64,000 bases of DNA from Orientallactaga sibirica (GCA_036365145.1 JAEOAD010002183.1:558001-622000); one strand, 5' to 3'. Positions 10,543-22,526 are shown, numbered from the stretch's first letter. Notes: generated by a model not told the origin, from the sequence alone. Numbers and translations: made by a program.

Positions 10543-11077
10543 GAGGAGGAGAATCCAAATTCATTTTGGCTTGACTATGAAGCACGTACTCTTTTATTTC
10601 ATTGTGCCAAGTGTGTGGGAAGCAGTGGGATGAAGGACTTTGAAACACTTCTGGCTCATTCTTTGATGCTGGTGACCTTGGATCGTGAGGATGAAAGTAG
10701 ACTTACATGTGACAGTGTCATTGTGCATCTGAACAACAGGCAGCTAATGCCTTTCATTCTGCCCTGATGGCTTGTGTTCGTCTAATTGCTCATAGCACAA
10801 TTCCAGCTGTACAGCTTAGCAGTGTGGATTTCTCTGACCCAAAGGGACTAGTGGAAGGTCAGATGAGATTTCATTTGAAACATTCCTGTTGAGAGCATTC
10901 AAGGAGAATATCTAAGCAATGCCTAGAAAATCACTCATTTGGTGAGAAATGGAAGTTCAGAATAGTAATAAGAACAAGAAGACTGAATTTAGTAAGACAG
11001 TGAGAGAAATGGGTTCAGAACTGACACTAGAGAAGACAGCATACAGCAACTGAAAAGGAATTGCGTTGCTTTTTCCA
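10543..11077. other. Unique sequence
   Basis: No repeat or gene recognised in about 530 bases. Confidence 0.35.
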
Positions 11078-11165
11078 GCTGAGCATGTAGCTCAGTAGAA
11101 GAACCCTAGCATGTACAAGGTCGTGAGCTTAATCCCTGGCATTACAAAAAACAAAACACAAAAAA
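11078..11165 (+). repeat. ID-type SINE
   Basis: GCTGAGCATGTAGCTCAGTA, then TGTACAAGGTCGTGAGCTTA, ATCCCTGGCATTAC and an A-rich tail: the short tRNA-derived ID layout. Confidence 0.75.
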
Positions 11166-11841
11166 ATACTTTCCAGTACTAATTGTGAATTCAATTGCAA
11201 AATGAATCAGGTTATTTGTTCATATCATTCTTTTACTCCAAATTCAGAACTATATTTGCATAGCTATAAGGTTGTTTAGTAGAATCAGTGGAATTTTAGC
11301 CGCTGATTAAGAATGTGTTTTGAAGAGTATCACCTAATGCTTTCCTGCAGCTGTCATCAGATGATGAAAAGGTTTCTGACTCCATATTACCAGTATCCTT
11401 AGCAGGCAATGAGCTCCTTGAACATTAGCTACACCTACAGTTAAAAAGAAGTGTCTTCTCAAATCACTTTGGTGACCTTGTCAGTTACTCCAGGATTATT
11501 GGTGCCATTGCCCGTTAGTTCCGTGATGAGGATGTGTGAGGGGTGAGTTTGGAAGTGACACTTTGCTCTTTGTGTCTGTGGGGTAGAATGCGATGGCCTA
11601 ATAATGCTTGTCTTCTGGGGCAAGATGGCAGCCTCTGTTAGTGTAGTCTGTTTCTCGTGGGCTGTCTGAGGGTGTTGGGCAGTGCATTGTTGCAGAAAGA
11701 GCAGCATGTACACACAGACATAGCTTCCCTAATTAGCCCCACTTGGATCTGAATTGTGCTTTGTTCCTTGGCTTCCCTGTATTAGCTATTCAGTTTGCCT
11801 TCTGCTCTATACTCTGTACTCATTTAAATACGATGTTCCTA
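11166..11841. other. Unique sequence
   Basis: No repeat or gene recognised. An 84-codon minus-strand open frame here has no exon context. Confidence 0.35.
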
Positions 11842-12027
11842 GCCAGGCATGGTGGCGCATGCCTTTAATCCCAGCACTCAGGAGGCAGAGGTAGGAGGAT
11901 TGCCATGAGTTCAAGGGCACCCTGAGACTACATAGTGAATTCCAGGTCAGCCTGAGCCAGAGTGAGACCCTACCTCGAAAAACCAAAAATAAGTAAATAA
12001 ATAAATAATTTTTTTTAATTAAAAAAA
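11842..12027 (+). repeat. B1 SINE with target-site duplication
   Basis: Near-consensus B1 (GCCAGGCATGGTGGCGCATG, ACCCTACCTCGAAAAACC) with an AAATAA-rich tail. AAATACGATGTTCCT to its left matches AAATACTATGTTCCT at 12028-12042 with one difference, a target-site duplication. Confidence 0.95.
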
Positions 12028-12042
12028 TAAATACTATGTTCC

Positions 12043-12460
12043 TGTTTGGGATTTTTTTTGTATCAACGTGGATTATCTTTTTCAAGCCAATATATGAAAA
12101 TGTGACTGTATTAAACTTTTTAAAGAAATGAAATGAGATGCTGTTGTTTTGCTGTGCTTTAAAATCATAAAGAATAAACTATAAGATGCATCTATCTATA
12201 TAGTTTTCCCAATACAGTTAAAATGAATTCTGACTTGCCAAAATTTAATTTGCATTAGATTTTCCTGTTGTAGAGCTCTGAAAAGTACCTTGTGTGTTAT
12301 ATAATTTCATCTATATTGTGAGTTCTTTATTAAAAGACTATGTGAGTCTTTTATCTATTTTAACCACCCTGTATTTCTTCATGAGATGCTTATAGTAGTT
12401 GTCCCTCAGAACAAAGTATTGACTGAGTTCATTCCTAAAGGCAGCATTTTCCTTTCTGCT
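12043..12460. other. Unique AT-rich sequence
   Basis: No repeat or gene recognised. Confidence 0.3.
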
Positions 12461-12461
12461 A

Positions 12462-12550
12462 AAGCCGGGCATTATATTGTATTCCTGTAATCCCCACACT
12501 GAGACAAGAAGATGGGGAGTTTGAGCTACATAGCTAGTCTATTTTAAAAA
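12462..12550 (+). repeat. B1-like fragment
   Basis: AAAGCCGGGCATTATATTGT and CTGTAATCCCCACACTGAGA, then GAGTTTGAGCTACATAGC: a shortened, diverged 7SL-type SINE. Confidence 0.55.
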
Positions 12551-12723
12551 ATCCTTAAGTCATAAACACATAAGTTTCCTCAGAAGCCATTATTGAAACT
12601 TGGGTTTTTACCTTTCATATGAAAATAACAGGAAAAATAGAAGCCAGTTCAACAATGCTTTACAACTGAGTTTCCCAACTATCTTGTAATAGAGTCAAAG
12701 AAATGTGCCTGGTTCCTTGGTCT

Positions 12724-12724
<1 letters not shown>

Positions 12725-12754
<30 letters not shown>
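12725..12754. repeat. Poly-T tract, 30 bases
   Basis: An uninterrupted run of T with no SINE or LINE body attached on either side that I can recognise. Confidence 0.9.
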
Positions 12755-12756
<2 letters not shown>

Positions 12757-14570
12757 CTCAGGTATCTTCATATCAATTGTTTTCCATCAGCATTTTTTAC
12801 TGTATAAAGAATTTCACACACAGGCATCGTGGTAACATAAATGCTGACACAACTGAGCTGTCACCCTGGAATGTATTCATGAAGGTGTCTCCACAAGTAC
12901 CTGGATCTCATGATAACAAGAAGGGAAGGATAAGGCCACTGCTCAGTTCTCACCAAAAAAGAGTGTAGACATACGAATCTGTTTCCACATATGCATGGAA
13001 ACATGTTCATATGTGCATAGCTTGCCCCCGTGAAACACATCTTAACAATTCTATCTACCTCAGCCAGATAGACACTCAGCCGCCACAGTGCACATTGCAG
13101 CCTACTACCTAAGCTTGTATTAGTGGTGCCATCATGTGATCTGTGTTCAAATCCATAGAAGAGGAATCCTTCCTGGCATTGCTGGGCCAACGTGACAGAA
13201 AGGGTCTGTCTGCCATGAAAAGGGAGCTTGAATTCATTTTGTCAGAGGAGGAATATGTTTTTCACAGCATTCTGGTGAATTAAGAACAAAATACAGACTC
13301 AAGCTGTGAGCATGTTATATTTGACTCTGTTCATGGGATTTATGTAAAGAACATCAATTTTCTGTGCAGATATAATTGGGTACATGTTACCATGATATGA
13401 AACCATGCAAGAATATGTATGGGTACTGGACATTAAATGTTAAGAAATTTAATGAAAATCAGAGAAAACTTGAAAGCATACAACTGACAAAATTGTTCTT
13501 TGCTCAAAATATATGTGAAGTAACTATTTCCTGCATACACTGTAGAACTGGACAGGCAAATAGATGGTCTTAATGTGCTACTGTCTTCCTTTCTGGACTG
13601 ATTTCTTTAATAGGGCAAAAATTGTTAAAGGACATGTCCCCGAGTCTAGTGTGAAGCTCAGTAATGCTAGCATCTCATTCCAGCATTTTTTATATTCTAA
13701 GGGTTTGAGTAGTCTCTGGTGTCAGCAGGTCCAAGGGCCTCTTGTATTTAACAATGTCATGGGAGCAGGAGATTTTCCTTCACAGCCTGGTGGACAGTTA
13801 CTCCTGGGGAAAAAAGCACAATCTGGCTGACAAATTTGCCTCAGGTCTAAATTGACCCGAAATATCAAGCCCTGTGAACACCTAGTTAGTGGAGGTCAGC
13901 TGCAGGTCAGGTGGTAATTGTCCCCTGCCTCATTCAGTAGCAGTGATGGGAATTGCTGGGGCATAAATTGGCTTTAAGGGACAAATTGATCAACCAAAAG
14001 AGGCTTAATGATTTTTAGTGTTCTGGTTACTGACAAGGGTTCTGACTTTGGGGACTAAATGATGCAATGCAAGGCATTTACTTTCCTTAGCTTTTGTGTC
14101 TCCCAACCCCAGCGGCAGCCATTTCTCATCCCGAGGGCTACTTTACTGTAAGGAGGAGTGCGTGGTATTGCCCATCTGGGCATAATAAGTCCACCTGGGC
14201 AAAAACTTTCTTTCTCCCTAAAAAGCCCTCTGTCCTTGTCCTCTTCTTGTGACCTTTTATCCTGTTTACCAGTTTTACCAGTGTGAGCTACATACCCATG
14301 CCATGCGTGGGTGAGAGGGTGATGTTTCCTGTCAGCCCAGCTTCTCAAGCTGCCTTTGTCTTGTCTCCTGGAATACCAGTCACCTCCCTGCTCAGAGTGA
14401 AGCAGAGACCAATGAGAAAGGTATGGGGAGCAAGGAGTGATGATGCATGGCATATTCTAGATCCCTATAAGATGGTGTTTGTTCAAGGCCCTGTTTATAT
14501 CTTTATGGGGCACAGCAGAATCGATATTTCAGCTGACAAACATCTGCATTTGCAGTCACTAATGTAGAAC
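12755..14570. other. Unique sequence, 1.8 kb, no gene seen
   Basis: No interspersed repeat recognised. Open frames of up to 132 codons (minus strand 14055-14453) have no domain I recognise, no clear splice context and no poly(A) pairing, so none is called. Confidence 0.4.
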
Positions 14571-14574
14571 CATT

Positions 14575-14700
14575 CTTTCTCTCAGGCTGTCTTGCTCTGT
14601 CTAGATCTGCAGCCTAAACTGGCTGTGAACTTGTGATCTTTCTGCCTCAGTTTCTCGCATACTGGCATTACAGGCACGCCCCACCATGCGCAGCCTCCTG
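14575..14700 (-). repeat. Old B1-type SINE
   Basis: Reverse, strongly diverged: GTGAACTTGTGATCTTTCTG, CCTCAGTTTCTCGCATACTG and TTACAGGCACGCCCCACCAT. Confidence 0.65.
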
Positions 14701-15410
14701 AACTGGCTTCACTCCCAGACTCCTAGTACAGAATTCTAAGTTTGAGATTTTTTTTTCCAGGTTTAGTTTAGTTCTGCTTTTTATTTCTAGCTCCAGGCTT
14801 GAATCTTTGCTCTATTTTGCCAGTGGCTGAGAAATCTGTTTGGTTAAATCCACCCTGGGTAATACTACATCACTCTTTCTACGTGGAGCTCCTTATAAGA
14901 GTTTGGCCATGTCAAACACATATGCTGTGATGCAAAGAATACTCTGTTGGCTGCATACTACAAAGCTTCTATATAGGTGGAATGAAATTTTCCTTTGCAA
15001 CTCAGCCAATCAGGTATCTGACTGTACCTCAAAGCCAATTAGCCTTTTTTAGAGAGCCAATTGGAAGCTGCCAGGTAACATCTGCAGGTGATGTGGGTTG
15101 CTCTGGTGGGATCTGCACATGCTCGGCTCTATGGGATAGTTGTCACTTGACATAGTCATCTTTGGCCTTGTTCACCCCACACACCATGAGGCAGACTTGC
15201 CCTTGATGTTACCCATCTGATCCCCTCTCAGGAAGGATGGTATCTAGTCTTGCTGTTCATAATGCTAATATTCATGAAAACATCCTTTGGGAAACTACTC
15301 GCCCATCAAAGTGTTTTGTGAAAGAAAGGATAATGGTAAGAGATCTTTATGTCATTATTGTTCGGGCATTTTCTGATTAACCCTGTGTGTCTAACTTAAA
15401 CTACCTAACA
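14701..15410. other. Unique sequence
   Basis: No repeat or gene recognised in about 700 bases. Confidence 0.35.
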
Positions 15411-15411
15411 G

Positions 15412-15901
15412 AGCTGAAGAGATGGCTCAGCAGTTAAGTAAGTACACTTACTATGCAAGCATGAAAGCCTGAGATGAGGCTAAAGAGATGGCTTAGCACT
15501 TTCCTGAGGACCCAGGTTCTATCTCACATCCCACATAGGGCAGATGCACAAAGGTGATGCAAGTGCAAGGTCATGTGCACTAGATGGTGCAAGCATCTGG
15601 AGTTTTGATTGCAGTGGCTGAGAACCTGGCATGCCAATTCTCATTTTCTCTCTCTCTCCCTTTTAAATTTCTAGAAGCCATGCATACAGATGGGCATGGC
15701 CACACCAGTCTGGTACCATAGTCCTGTGGGAAGGGGAGACTGGAGAATTACTGGAGCTTGCAAACAGTAAGTTCCAAAATCAGTGAGTGATACAGGGGCC
15801 ACTCCATGTTGTCCTCTAGTTGCCACATGCAAGCCCATGGGGTGCTATAAGTGAGTTCATGGGGCACTACTTCAGCATTTTTATACATACACATACTATG
15901 T

Positions 15902-15934
<33 letters not shown>

Positions 15935-15935
15935 A
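15412..15935 (+). repeat. B4-type SINE split by another SINE, with CA tail
   Basis: The head (AGAGATGGCTCAGCAGTTAA, GCAAGCATGAAAGCCTGAG) is separated from the 3' part (AAGCCATGCATACAGATGGG, ending in a (CA)n run at about 15904-15932) by a B2-like insertion. Confidence 0.55.
15478..15668 (+). repeat. B2-like SINE, long subfamily
   Basis: GGCTAAAGAGATGGCTTAGC, GGACCCAGGTTCTATCTC, then an extra stretch (AAGTGCAAGGTCATGTGCAC) before GTGCAAGCATCTGGAGTTTT. The extra stretch is shared with the reverse copies at 21530, 31347 and 39020. Confidence 0.8.
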
Positions 15936-15960
15936 TACCCAAAAATGATTTTGTGTTTTA

Positions 15961-16217
15961 GTTTTTTAATTAATTATTTATTTATTTTGAGCCACGCCCA
16001 ACAGACTGGCCTTTTTTTCATGCAAGAGAGAGAGAATTGGTATACCAGGGCCTCTAGCTACTGCTATCGCACAGACACATGCGCCCCCTTGTGCACATGT
16101 GTGACCTTGTGTGCTTGCGTCACTGGACATCTGGCATACCTGGGACCTGGAGAGTCAAACATGAGTCCTCAGGCTTCTCAGGCAAGTGCTTTAACCACAA
16201 AGCCATCTCTCCAGCCT
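15961..16217 (-). repeat. B2-like tRNA-derived SINE
   Basis: Reverse copy with a diverged body (CCAGGGCCTCTAGCTACTGC, CCCCCTTGTGCACATGTGTG) and right end AAAGCCATCTCTCCAGCC. Confidence 0.88.
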
Positions 16218-16975
16218 GTGTTTTAGTTTTTAAATAATGTAAAGATGGTAGTTTTTCTCAAAGAACATAGCTGAACTCCTATAAATTCAAGTACTGATGA
16301 CTTGGATTCTGGTTGCCTGCCTCTGCAGCAGATGTGGTATGTGACTTTGGGCAGAAGACAGCCTTCTGTGAGCCTTTTGAATTAGATTCTCACTAACAGA
16401 CAGGCTTTAGATGAAGCACCTTTTTCTGAGTCACATGGACCTATGTTTAAATCCCTAATCCACTCTATTAATAGCAATCTTTGGGAAGTGTATTTTGGAT
16501 CCCTGATGCAGTAGTATATTTCTCTGTGTTTGGAGAGTTTAAGCAGATGTGCCTGCTTAGTGCTGTACATAGTAACTTTTCCAAAAACATTTCCTTTTAC
16601 TACTGATCGTTCTGATTTCATTGTTTATTTTTTTAATTTCAGTTACTGTTCAAATAATACAACAGCAGGAAGTAGATTTTTAAAAGAATAATAAACTATC
16701 AATAATTTCAACAAACTTTTCCCAAACATTTTCTATTTTTCTGAGGGAGCTCCCAAAATATCTTCATATAGGGTTTTATTTCCCTTTAGACAAATAGGCA
16801 GATCTTAGATCTGAAGCTAGACTATCATTATATGTTATAATGACACTACAATAAAATAAACATCTTCACTAAAATAACTGATCACCAATCCTATGGCCAA
16901 GTGGTAGTACCTGTTTAACAGCTCAAAACCAAGAACAGGTTTATAACAAAGTAAGATAAGGTGACTTTCACAGCT
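16218..16975. other. Mostly unique sequence, possible MIR trace
   Basis: Around 16330, GTATGTGACTTTGGGCAGAA is MIR-like. No gene seen in the rest. Confidence 0.35.
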
Positions 16976-17160
16976 GACAATCATTGAGTGCCTAATGTTG
17001 GTGCCATGCTTATGTTACAACTTTTATCCTAACAATCCAGTTAGCTATTGTTAATCCCCACTTTACATGAAATGGGGCTCAAGAGCCCAACTACCTTCCA
17101 CACAGGCAAACAAACAGAAGGGGGAGGGTGGGATCTGCTCCCAGGTCATCTAACCTAAAT
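16976..17160 (-). repeat. MIR SINE fossil
   Basis: Reverse MIR layout: TCATTGAGTGCCTAATGTTG, then ATCCTAACAATCCAGTTAGC and CCCCACTTTACATGAAATGG. Confidence 0.65.
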
Positions 17161-17194
17161 GTCTGTCTCTCCTCTTTCTGTTTCTCAGGGTGTT

Positions 17195-17775
17195 GTAGTT
17201 ACTTTCTTTTTGCTGGGACAAAACAACGAAATAAAAATGGCTTATAAAAGACAAAGGTCTTGTGTCTGGAGATATGACTCAGTGGTTAAAAGGGCTTCCT
17301 TGCAAGGCCTGAAGGCCTGATAGCCCAGATTCAATTCCCCAGTACCCACATAAAGCCAGATACACATAAAGAGGTGCATGTGTCTGGAATCTGTTGGCAA
17401 TGTCAGGAGTCCCTGATCCTATACTCACACACTCTCTCTGTCTGCTTCTTTCTTTCTGTCTCTCTTTGTCTCAAATAAGATTTTTTTTTTTTTTTTAAGG
17501 AAAGGGTTTATTTAAGGCTTACAGTTTTGAGGGGAAGTTTCATCATGGTAGAGCAAAGATGACATCACATCTTGCCAGAGAAACTGAAGGTAGTTGGCAC
17601 TGACAAGAGGGAGCTGAGCTGTAACACACCAAAGCCCTCCCCCAGCAATACATCTCCAGCAAAGCTCCACCTCCCAAAGGCCCAACAATTTTCCCAAATT
17701 GCTACTAGCTGTGAATCAATTATTCTAAATGTATGCAGCCATGAGTGACATCTCATGTTAACCACCACACCAGGT
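17195..17775 (-). mobile_element. MaLR-type LTR, split by a SINE
   Basis: Left part: TTACTTTCTTTTTGCTGGGA and AAAATGGCTTATAAAAGACA. Right part: GGGTTTATTTAAGGCTTACA, GGAAGTTTCATCATGG, AGCTCCACCTCCCAAAGGCC and CATCTCATGTTAACCACCAC. The same words recur in the LTR at 26196-26553. Confidence 0.65.
17265..17497 (+). repeat. B2-like SINE inside the LTR
   Basis: CTGGAGATATGACTCAGTGG, CAGATTCAATTCCCCAGTAC and GTGTCTGGAATCTG, then a CT-rich stretch and CAAATAAGATTTTTT. It interrupts the surrounding reverse LTR. Confidence 0.85.
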
Positions 17776-18200
17776 AAGAACCAAATGTGCCCCTAACATT
17801 TTTAGCCTATGTTCCTGAAAGCTTGGGTCGCAGTTTAAATTGGATGTTGGGTAATTTATTAAGCCTACCTGGGGTAGTCATTCATTCTAACATGATCACA
17901 GCTCAAGGACATTCTTAACTCTCATAGCATTTGTCACCTGTCATGTTACTTTTATGACACCAGAATAGGCATCCAGTGAAACATACAGTAGACACTTTTA
18001 CGACAGGAGACGTGGGATGCCTGGGCTACAACTGGAAAAGGCTGTATGGATCTGTAAGCATGGATGGTGCCTTTCCAGGCCCATGGCGTTTTTAAGTACT
18101 TGATCACCTCACAGATGATTAACGCTAAAAATTAAAAAGAAAATATCAGATCTTGGGGTAAGGGAGTACTACTACTTTAATGTCATCTTATTTGAGAAAT
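17776..18200. other. Unique sequence
   Basis: No repeat or gene recognised. Confidence 0.3.
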
Positions 18201-18204
18201 GGCA

Positions 18205-18370
18205 GAAGTCTAAGCTTTGGGCTTTAGAGATAGACTACTGTGGATTTCAATTGTGGGTCATATACTTGCTTGTCCTGAGGTTTTGAACAAGTTTCTTAAC
18301 CTCTGTGAGCTCAGCTTCCTTATCTGTAAAGAAGAGATGAGATGCTGTGCTCAGCACTGCTGTGCGGATG
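18205..18370 (+). repeat. MIR SINE fossil
   Basis: CAAGTTTCTTAACCTCTGTG followed by CTTCCTTATCTGTAAAGAAG is the MIR core in forward orientation. Confidence 0.75.
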
Positions 18371-19150
18371 AAGCCAGTACTGCACTGCCCACAGGGCACT
18401 CGGCTGTGAATACACTGGGCTCTCCTTCACTAAAGACTGAGTCTCCACTTTGGCTTTCTTAGATCCTGATGCCCACGCAGACTGTCCAGCTTCCTTGAGT
18501 AGAACAATATCACTCAAAGCTCCTTTATCGTTTCCTTCCAGCCAAGGTCGAGCACCCCTGGACTAGACAGATTTGGAGGGGGACCTCCTCACAGGCTCTT
18601 CAGAGCTCAGTTCTGAAGGTAACTGGATTTGGAGTTGAAGAGAGTGGGAGGAAGCAGAGACACCCAAGCCTGAAAGTCTGATCATCCTCAGGCCACCCCA
18701 CCCTGCCCCCATTGCATTCTTTTTGCCAAGTGAGACCAGCCTAAAAATACTGTTAGGTAAAGAAGGGAAGGAAGAGGCATCCAGAGGAGAAAGCGAGAAG
18801 CAGCCGGCAGCTGTAGGTTAGTTTAAGTTAGGTCAGTCCATGAAGACGGCCTGACTCAGTACAACGTGCCCAAAGTGATCAGGAGTGAGGGACCAGAGGG
18901 CTCATTGGTTTGAATGCAGCCTCTCCACGTCATAATTGGGAGATGGTATGTGATCCCCACCCAGCAGCACAGGATCACCATAGAGCAGATCAGAAATTCA
19001 GAGCCATACACCTACCACGCATCTCTAGTGATGTGTCTGGCTTATGCACTATAACACATTTTTCAAGAGATTGGCATGCTCATTTGAAAAAAAAAAAAAA
19101 GAAAGAAAGAAAGATAAGCACTGTTAATGTAACAATGGAGCAAGCCAAAT
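18371..19150. other. Unique sequence with a short A-rich tract
   Basis: No gene seen. An A-rich run at about 19087-19112 (poly-A then GAAA units) has no recognisable element before it. Confidence 0.35.
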
Positions 19151-19154
19151 GCAC

Positions 19155-19290
19155 AAACAGTGCTCTGAGTTTCAACCCTGCCCCGTCACTGTGTGATCTT
19201 TGAAAGGTTATTTAACCTCTCTGAATACTTCCCTCAGCTGTAAATTAGGGACAAAAAGATTTACTTTGATAATGGACCGCCAAAGGACAT
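19155..19290 (+). repeat. MIR SINE fossil
   Basis: CACTGTGTGATCTTTGAAAG, TTATTTAACCTCTCTGAATA and CCCTCAGCTGTAAATTAGGG follow the MIR core. Confidence 0.7.
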
Positions 19291-19494
19291 TGTGGATAAA
19301 TAGAAAGAAAAAGAATCATTTGTTTTTATTTTCACTAGTCTAACTAAAATCTAGCATCTTACTTAGTTGTGAACATAAGCAACATTTGTTGGCAGCCTGT
19401 GACTTTGTTACCCAGGGAATTCACAAACATATCCCAATTGTTGCAGAGATCTCCAAGTATCATTTGTATTCATCTGCTTCAAAATTGCACTCAG

Positions 19495-20560
19495 AGACTT
19501 CCAGTCAAGATGGCATCCGTCTAATCACACTTGACTTTGCGTGGAAGGAAAGGATGAGATTAACATCCACAAAGAGCTGTTGATCAGAGACAGACTTCTG
19601 TCGGAGCATTTGATTACCCACCAAAGGTTAATGGTAAGACCCTACTGTCCAAGACACCATATGCTGTTGATATGGAACATGGAGAGACCTGAGTAGAATC
19701 TGGAAGAACGTCAGTCCCCAGACAGCTTGTCTAGTGCCAGAAGGTGATACATGAGCTACTGAGGGAAAATGGCCAACATCTGTCCAAGCAACTCATGGTC
19801 TAAGTTACTCAGCAGCAAACAACCTGACATGATGTTTGCCCAACTACAATAGTGGCACACAGCCATGGTGGGTAGCCAGCTGCTCTTGAATTGGCCAACG
19901 AACCCACTCAGTGGAACAGAACCCATATCTGGAACTGGGAAACAAGTCAGAACCATATCCAAAAAATGAGTTCACTCTCCAATATCAAGCTCCCACCAAT
20001 CTTGGGCTACAAGAGGGCCTACACCTATTAAATTCTCTCTAAACTAATAATGGTTACCCCATTTAGCTGCTGCTGCCTTCACTCTCTGTTGGAGAATCTG
20101 CTTGGAGAGAATTAGCCCATCAAGCCTCACCAGGGCCCCAGCTGGAACCATAGAGTAATTGGGGAAATGAGCAAGAGGGCTGCTTTCTTGGTGAACTTAG
20201 TATCAGCACAAGGGTGAAGGAGATAGACACAGAGAACACTCAGCTCCTACCAAACCACAGATCTAGAGATATACCACCAAAGCAGACCTAAAACAAACCC
20301 AACATGGCTCAGGGAAATTCGCAGAAGAGGGAGCAGAAAGATTGTTAGAGTCACAAGTTGGGACACTATGCACAGAGACATTGCCTCTTCCCCATAACTG
20401 ATCAATACCCCCACTACGAACCATCCACAATCCACATGGGGATAACTGGCATCCCCAATGAGGAGGGTCCCTTTGGAGGGTGGAGGACAGGGAGGAGGCT
20501 AAGGATGATACCAACATGTGCTGTTTACACACTAAGAATGTACATAACTAATAAAGAAAA
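19495..20560 (+). mobile_element. Short L1-derived retroelement with intact target duplications
   Basis: AAAATTGCACTCAG at 19481-19494 and AAAATTACACTCAG at 20561-20574 differ by one base and flank a 1,066-base element ending in AATAAAG and an A run. Such duplications mark a complete LINE-mediated insertion. The 3' part is L1 3'-UTR-like (GGAAATTCGCAGAAGAGGGA, GCAGAAAGATTGTTAGAG) and is related to 54090-55140; ACCCTACTGTCCAAGACACC matches the L1 at 4040. The 5' end begins CTTCCAGTCAAGATGGC, like a retroelement start. No open reading frame of useful length remains. It is either a 5'-truncated L1 or a short non-autonomous derivative. Confidence 0.7.
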
Positions 20561-20574
20561 AAAATTACACTCAG

Positions 20575-21055
20575 TTCTAGACTTACTGCTAAGTCTTGAT
20601 ATTTAATGCATTAATAATGAGGCACATGAAGGTTTTTTAATTTTATGAAAATTGCTTTTTAAACTAATTGGTTTCCTTTATAATTATTATTATTTTGAGT
20701 ATTCATTTGAAAACATTATTCTGAAAAAGGATCAATAGACTCAGCATCAAAAAACATAAGAACTCCCTCTCTGCCTTGTAAGTGGTTGTGATGATTAAAT
20801 GGTGGAATCAGATGCGTCTGGAACTTGGCCCAGATTCAAAAGCAGTGTCCTGATTGTCCTCCTCTGCACTGTCAGACCTTGCTTTGTCCTGAGCTAGGAC
20901 CAAAGGGTCCTCTAGGCTTTCTTAGGGGTGGAAGGTATATATTGGGTAATTAATGACCTTTTCTGCAGGCATTTCTGGGTTAATTCTGGTTTTATTGAAT
21001 GAGTTGTTTGAATGCTTGCATAGCCATAGCAGGAAAGAAAGCTTTCCATTGTTTA
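20575..21055. other. Unique sequence
   Basis: No repeat or gene recognised. Confidence 0.3.
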
Positions 21056-21059
21056 GCCA

Positions 21060-21126
21060 GGCTGGGATCCAGCTTAGGGCTTCATACATGCTGAAATAGT
21101 ACTCCACCACTGAGCTACTAGCCCTA
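21060..21126 (-). repeat. ID-type SINE fragment
   Basis: GGGATCCAGCTTAGGGCTTC, then TACTCCACCACTGAGCTAC: reverse ID head. Confidence 0.65.
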
Positions 21127-21529
21127 GGAATATGTCAAGAATCCCACAGTTATGGAGGGAACTGACATTTGACATCCATGTAGCCATGTGTAGTCCTCAA
21201 TCTACCTAGTTCAAGAGGTGACAGCAGAATTACTGAGCACCTACAGTCTCTCAGTTCTTGCCTATTCACAACATGTATTAAGCACTTGTATGACTGGCAG
21301 CCCCTATACCAGTGACTAGGGTACTCAGCTGGGTTAGTCATAAGTTTTGCCTTCCAGAAGACCCTGTGTTCCCTGGGAGCACAAAAGATAGTCCTTAGCC
21401 CAAGACAGGAGGTAAAGAGTGGAATAAAGGTTGCTTAAACACTTGGGTATAGTGTGAAGTCCTGGTGGTTAATTTGGGCTACAGTGCCTAGATCTTTGAT
21501 CAAATATTCTAGCTGATCCTGTGGCAATG
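21127..21529. other. Unique sequence
   Basis: No repeat or gene recognised. Confidence 0.3.
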
Positions 21530-21776
21530 TTTTTTTTTAGGGAGGGAGGGGGGAGAGACAGAGAGAGTCAGAGATAGATGGGTAGAGAATAGACACACCA
21601 GCAGCCTCTCAGTGGCTATGAACGAACTCCAGACATGTGAGCCTCCTTGTGGGCAAGTGCAGCATTGCATCTTTGCATCACTTTGCCTCTGGCTAAACGT
21701 GGGACCTGGAGAATCGAATAGGCATTCTTAGGCTTAGCAGGCAGGCACTTTAACCACTAAGCCATCTCTCCAGCCT
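21530..21776 (-). repeat. B2-like SINE, long subfamily
   Basis: Carries the additional segment GCAAGTGCAGCATTGCATCT before the CTTTGCCTCTGGCTAAAC region, and the tRNA-like end CTAAGCCATCTCTCCAGCC. Confidence 0.92.
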
Positions 21777-21794
21777 GACAATGAGGTTCTTAAA

Positions 21795-21982
21795 AAAATA
21801 TTTTTATTTGCAAGAAGAGAGAGAGAGAGAATGGGCACTCCAAAGCCTCTTGCCACTGTAAACGACTTCCAGATGCATGTGTCACTTTGTGCATCTGGTT
21901 TTACGTGGTTTCTGGGGAATCGGACTCCAACCATCAGACTTTGCAAGCAGTGCCTTTAATCACTGAGCCACCTCTTGACCCA
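21795..21982 (-). repeat. B2-like SINE, short subfamily
   Basis: ATTTTTATTTGCAAGAAGAG, AATGGGCACTCCAAAGCCTC, ACTTTGTGCATCTGG and GAGCCACCTCTTGACCC. This copy starts with TTATTTGCAAG, as do the copies at 34268 and 40281. Confidence 0.88.
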
Positions 21983-22061
21983 TGACGGTGGTTTTTGTTG
22001 TCGTTGTTTGCTTGCTTATTTGATGAGATTATCTTATTTATTTAGTTAGTTAGTTATTTAT

Positions 22062-22210
22062 TTGGTTTGTGGGAACAGGATCTCTCTATATAGCCCAAGC
22101 TCATGTTGATATCTCTGTTTGCTGGAAGATGACCTCAAGCCTATGATGCTACCCTTCACTCAGCCTCCCATGTGTGTGGAGCACAGGTGTGTGCCACCAC
22201 ACCCAGCTTC
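22062..22210 (-). repeat. Old B1-type SINE
   Basis: AGGATCTCTCTATATAGCCC, AAGATGACCTCAAGCC and GGTGTGTGCCACCACACCCA. Diverged and with an internal insertion. Confidence 0.7.
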
Positions 22211-22415
22211 TAGGATTTTAAATAGTGTAGATCGCCATCTACCATGTGAATGGGCCACAGTCAAGCAGTTGAAGACATTACTAGAACAAAGACAGATCTC
22301 CAAGAAAGACAGAATTCTGCCAAGAGTCCATCTTCAAGCTTTAACCCTGGCTTCCAGACACTTTGCAGAGTTTGGATTTGCCAGGGCCCATAAGGAAATC
22401 CTTAAAATAAATAAC
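22211..22415. other. Unique sequence
   Basis: No repeat or gene recognised. Confidence 0.3.
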
Positions 22416-22494
22416 CTCTCTCTCTCTCTCTCTCTCTCTTTCTCTATTTATCTATCTATCTCTCTCTATATATGTATATGTGTATGTATGTATA

Positions 22495-22526
<32 letters not shown>

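Noticed and set aside
11078..11165. A functional tRNA gene
   Set aside because: The tRNA-like boxes belong to ID and B2-like SINEs with A-rich tails; no cloverleaf with an acceptor stem was found.
14055..14453. 132-codon minus-strand frame
   Set aside because: No family resemblance and no signals; consistent with chance in a 64-kb window read in six frames.
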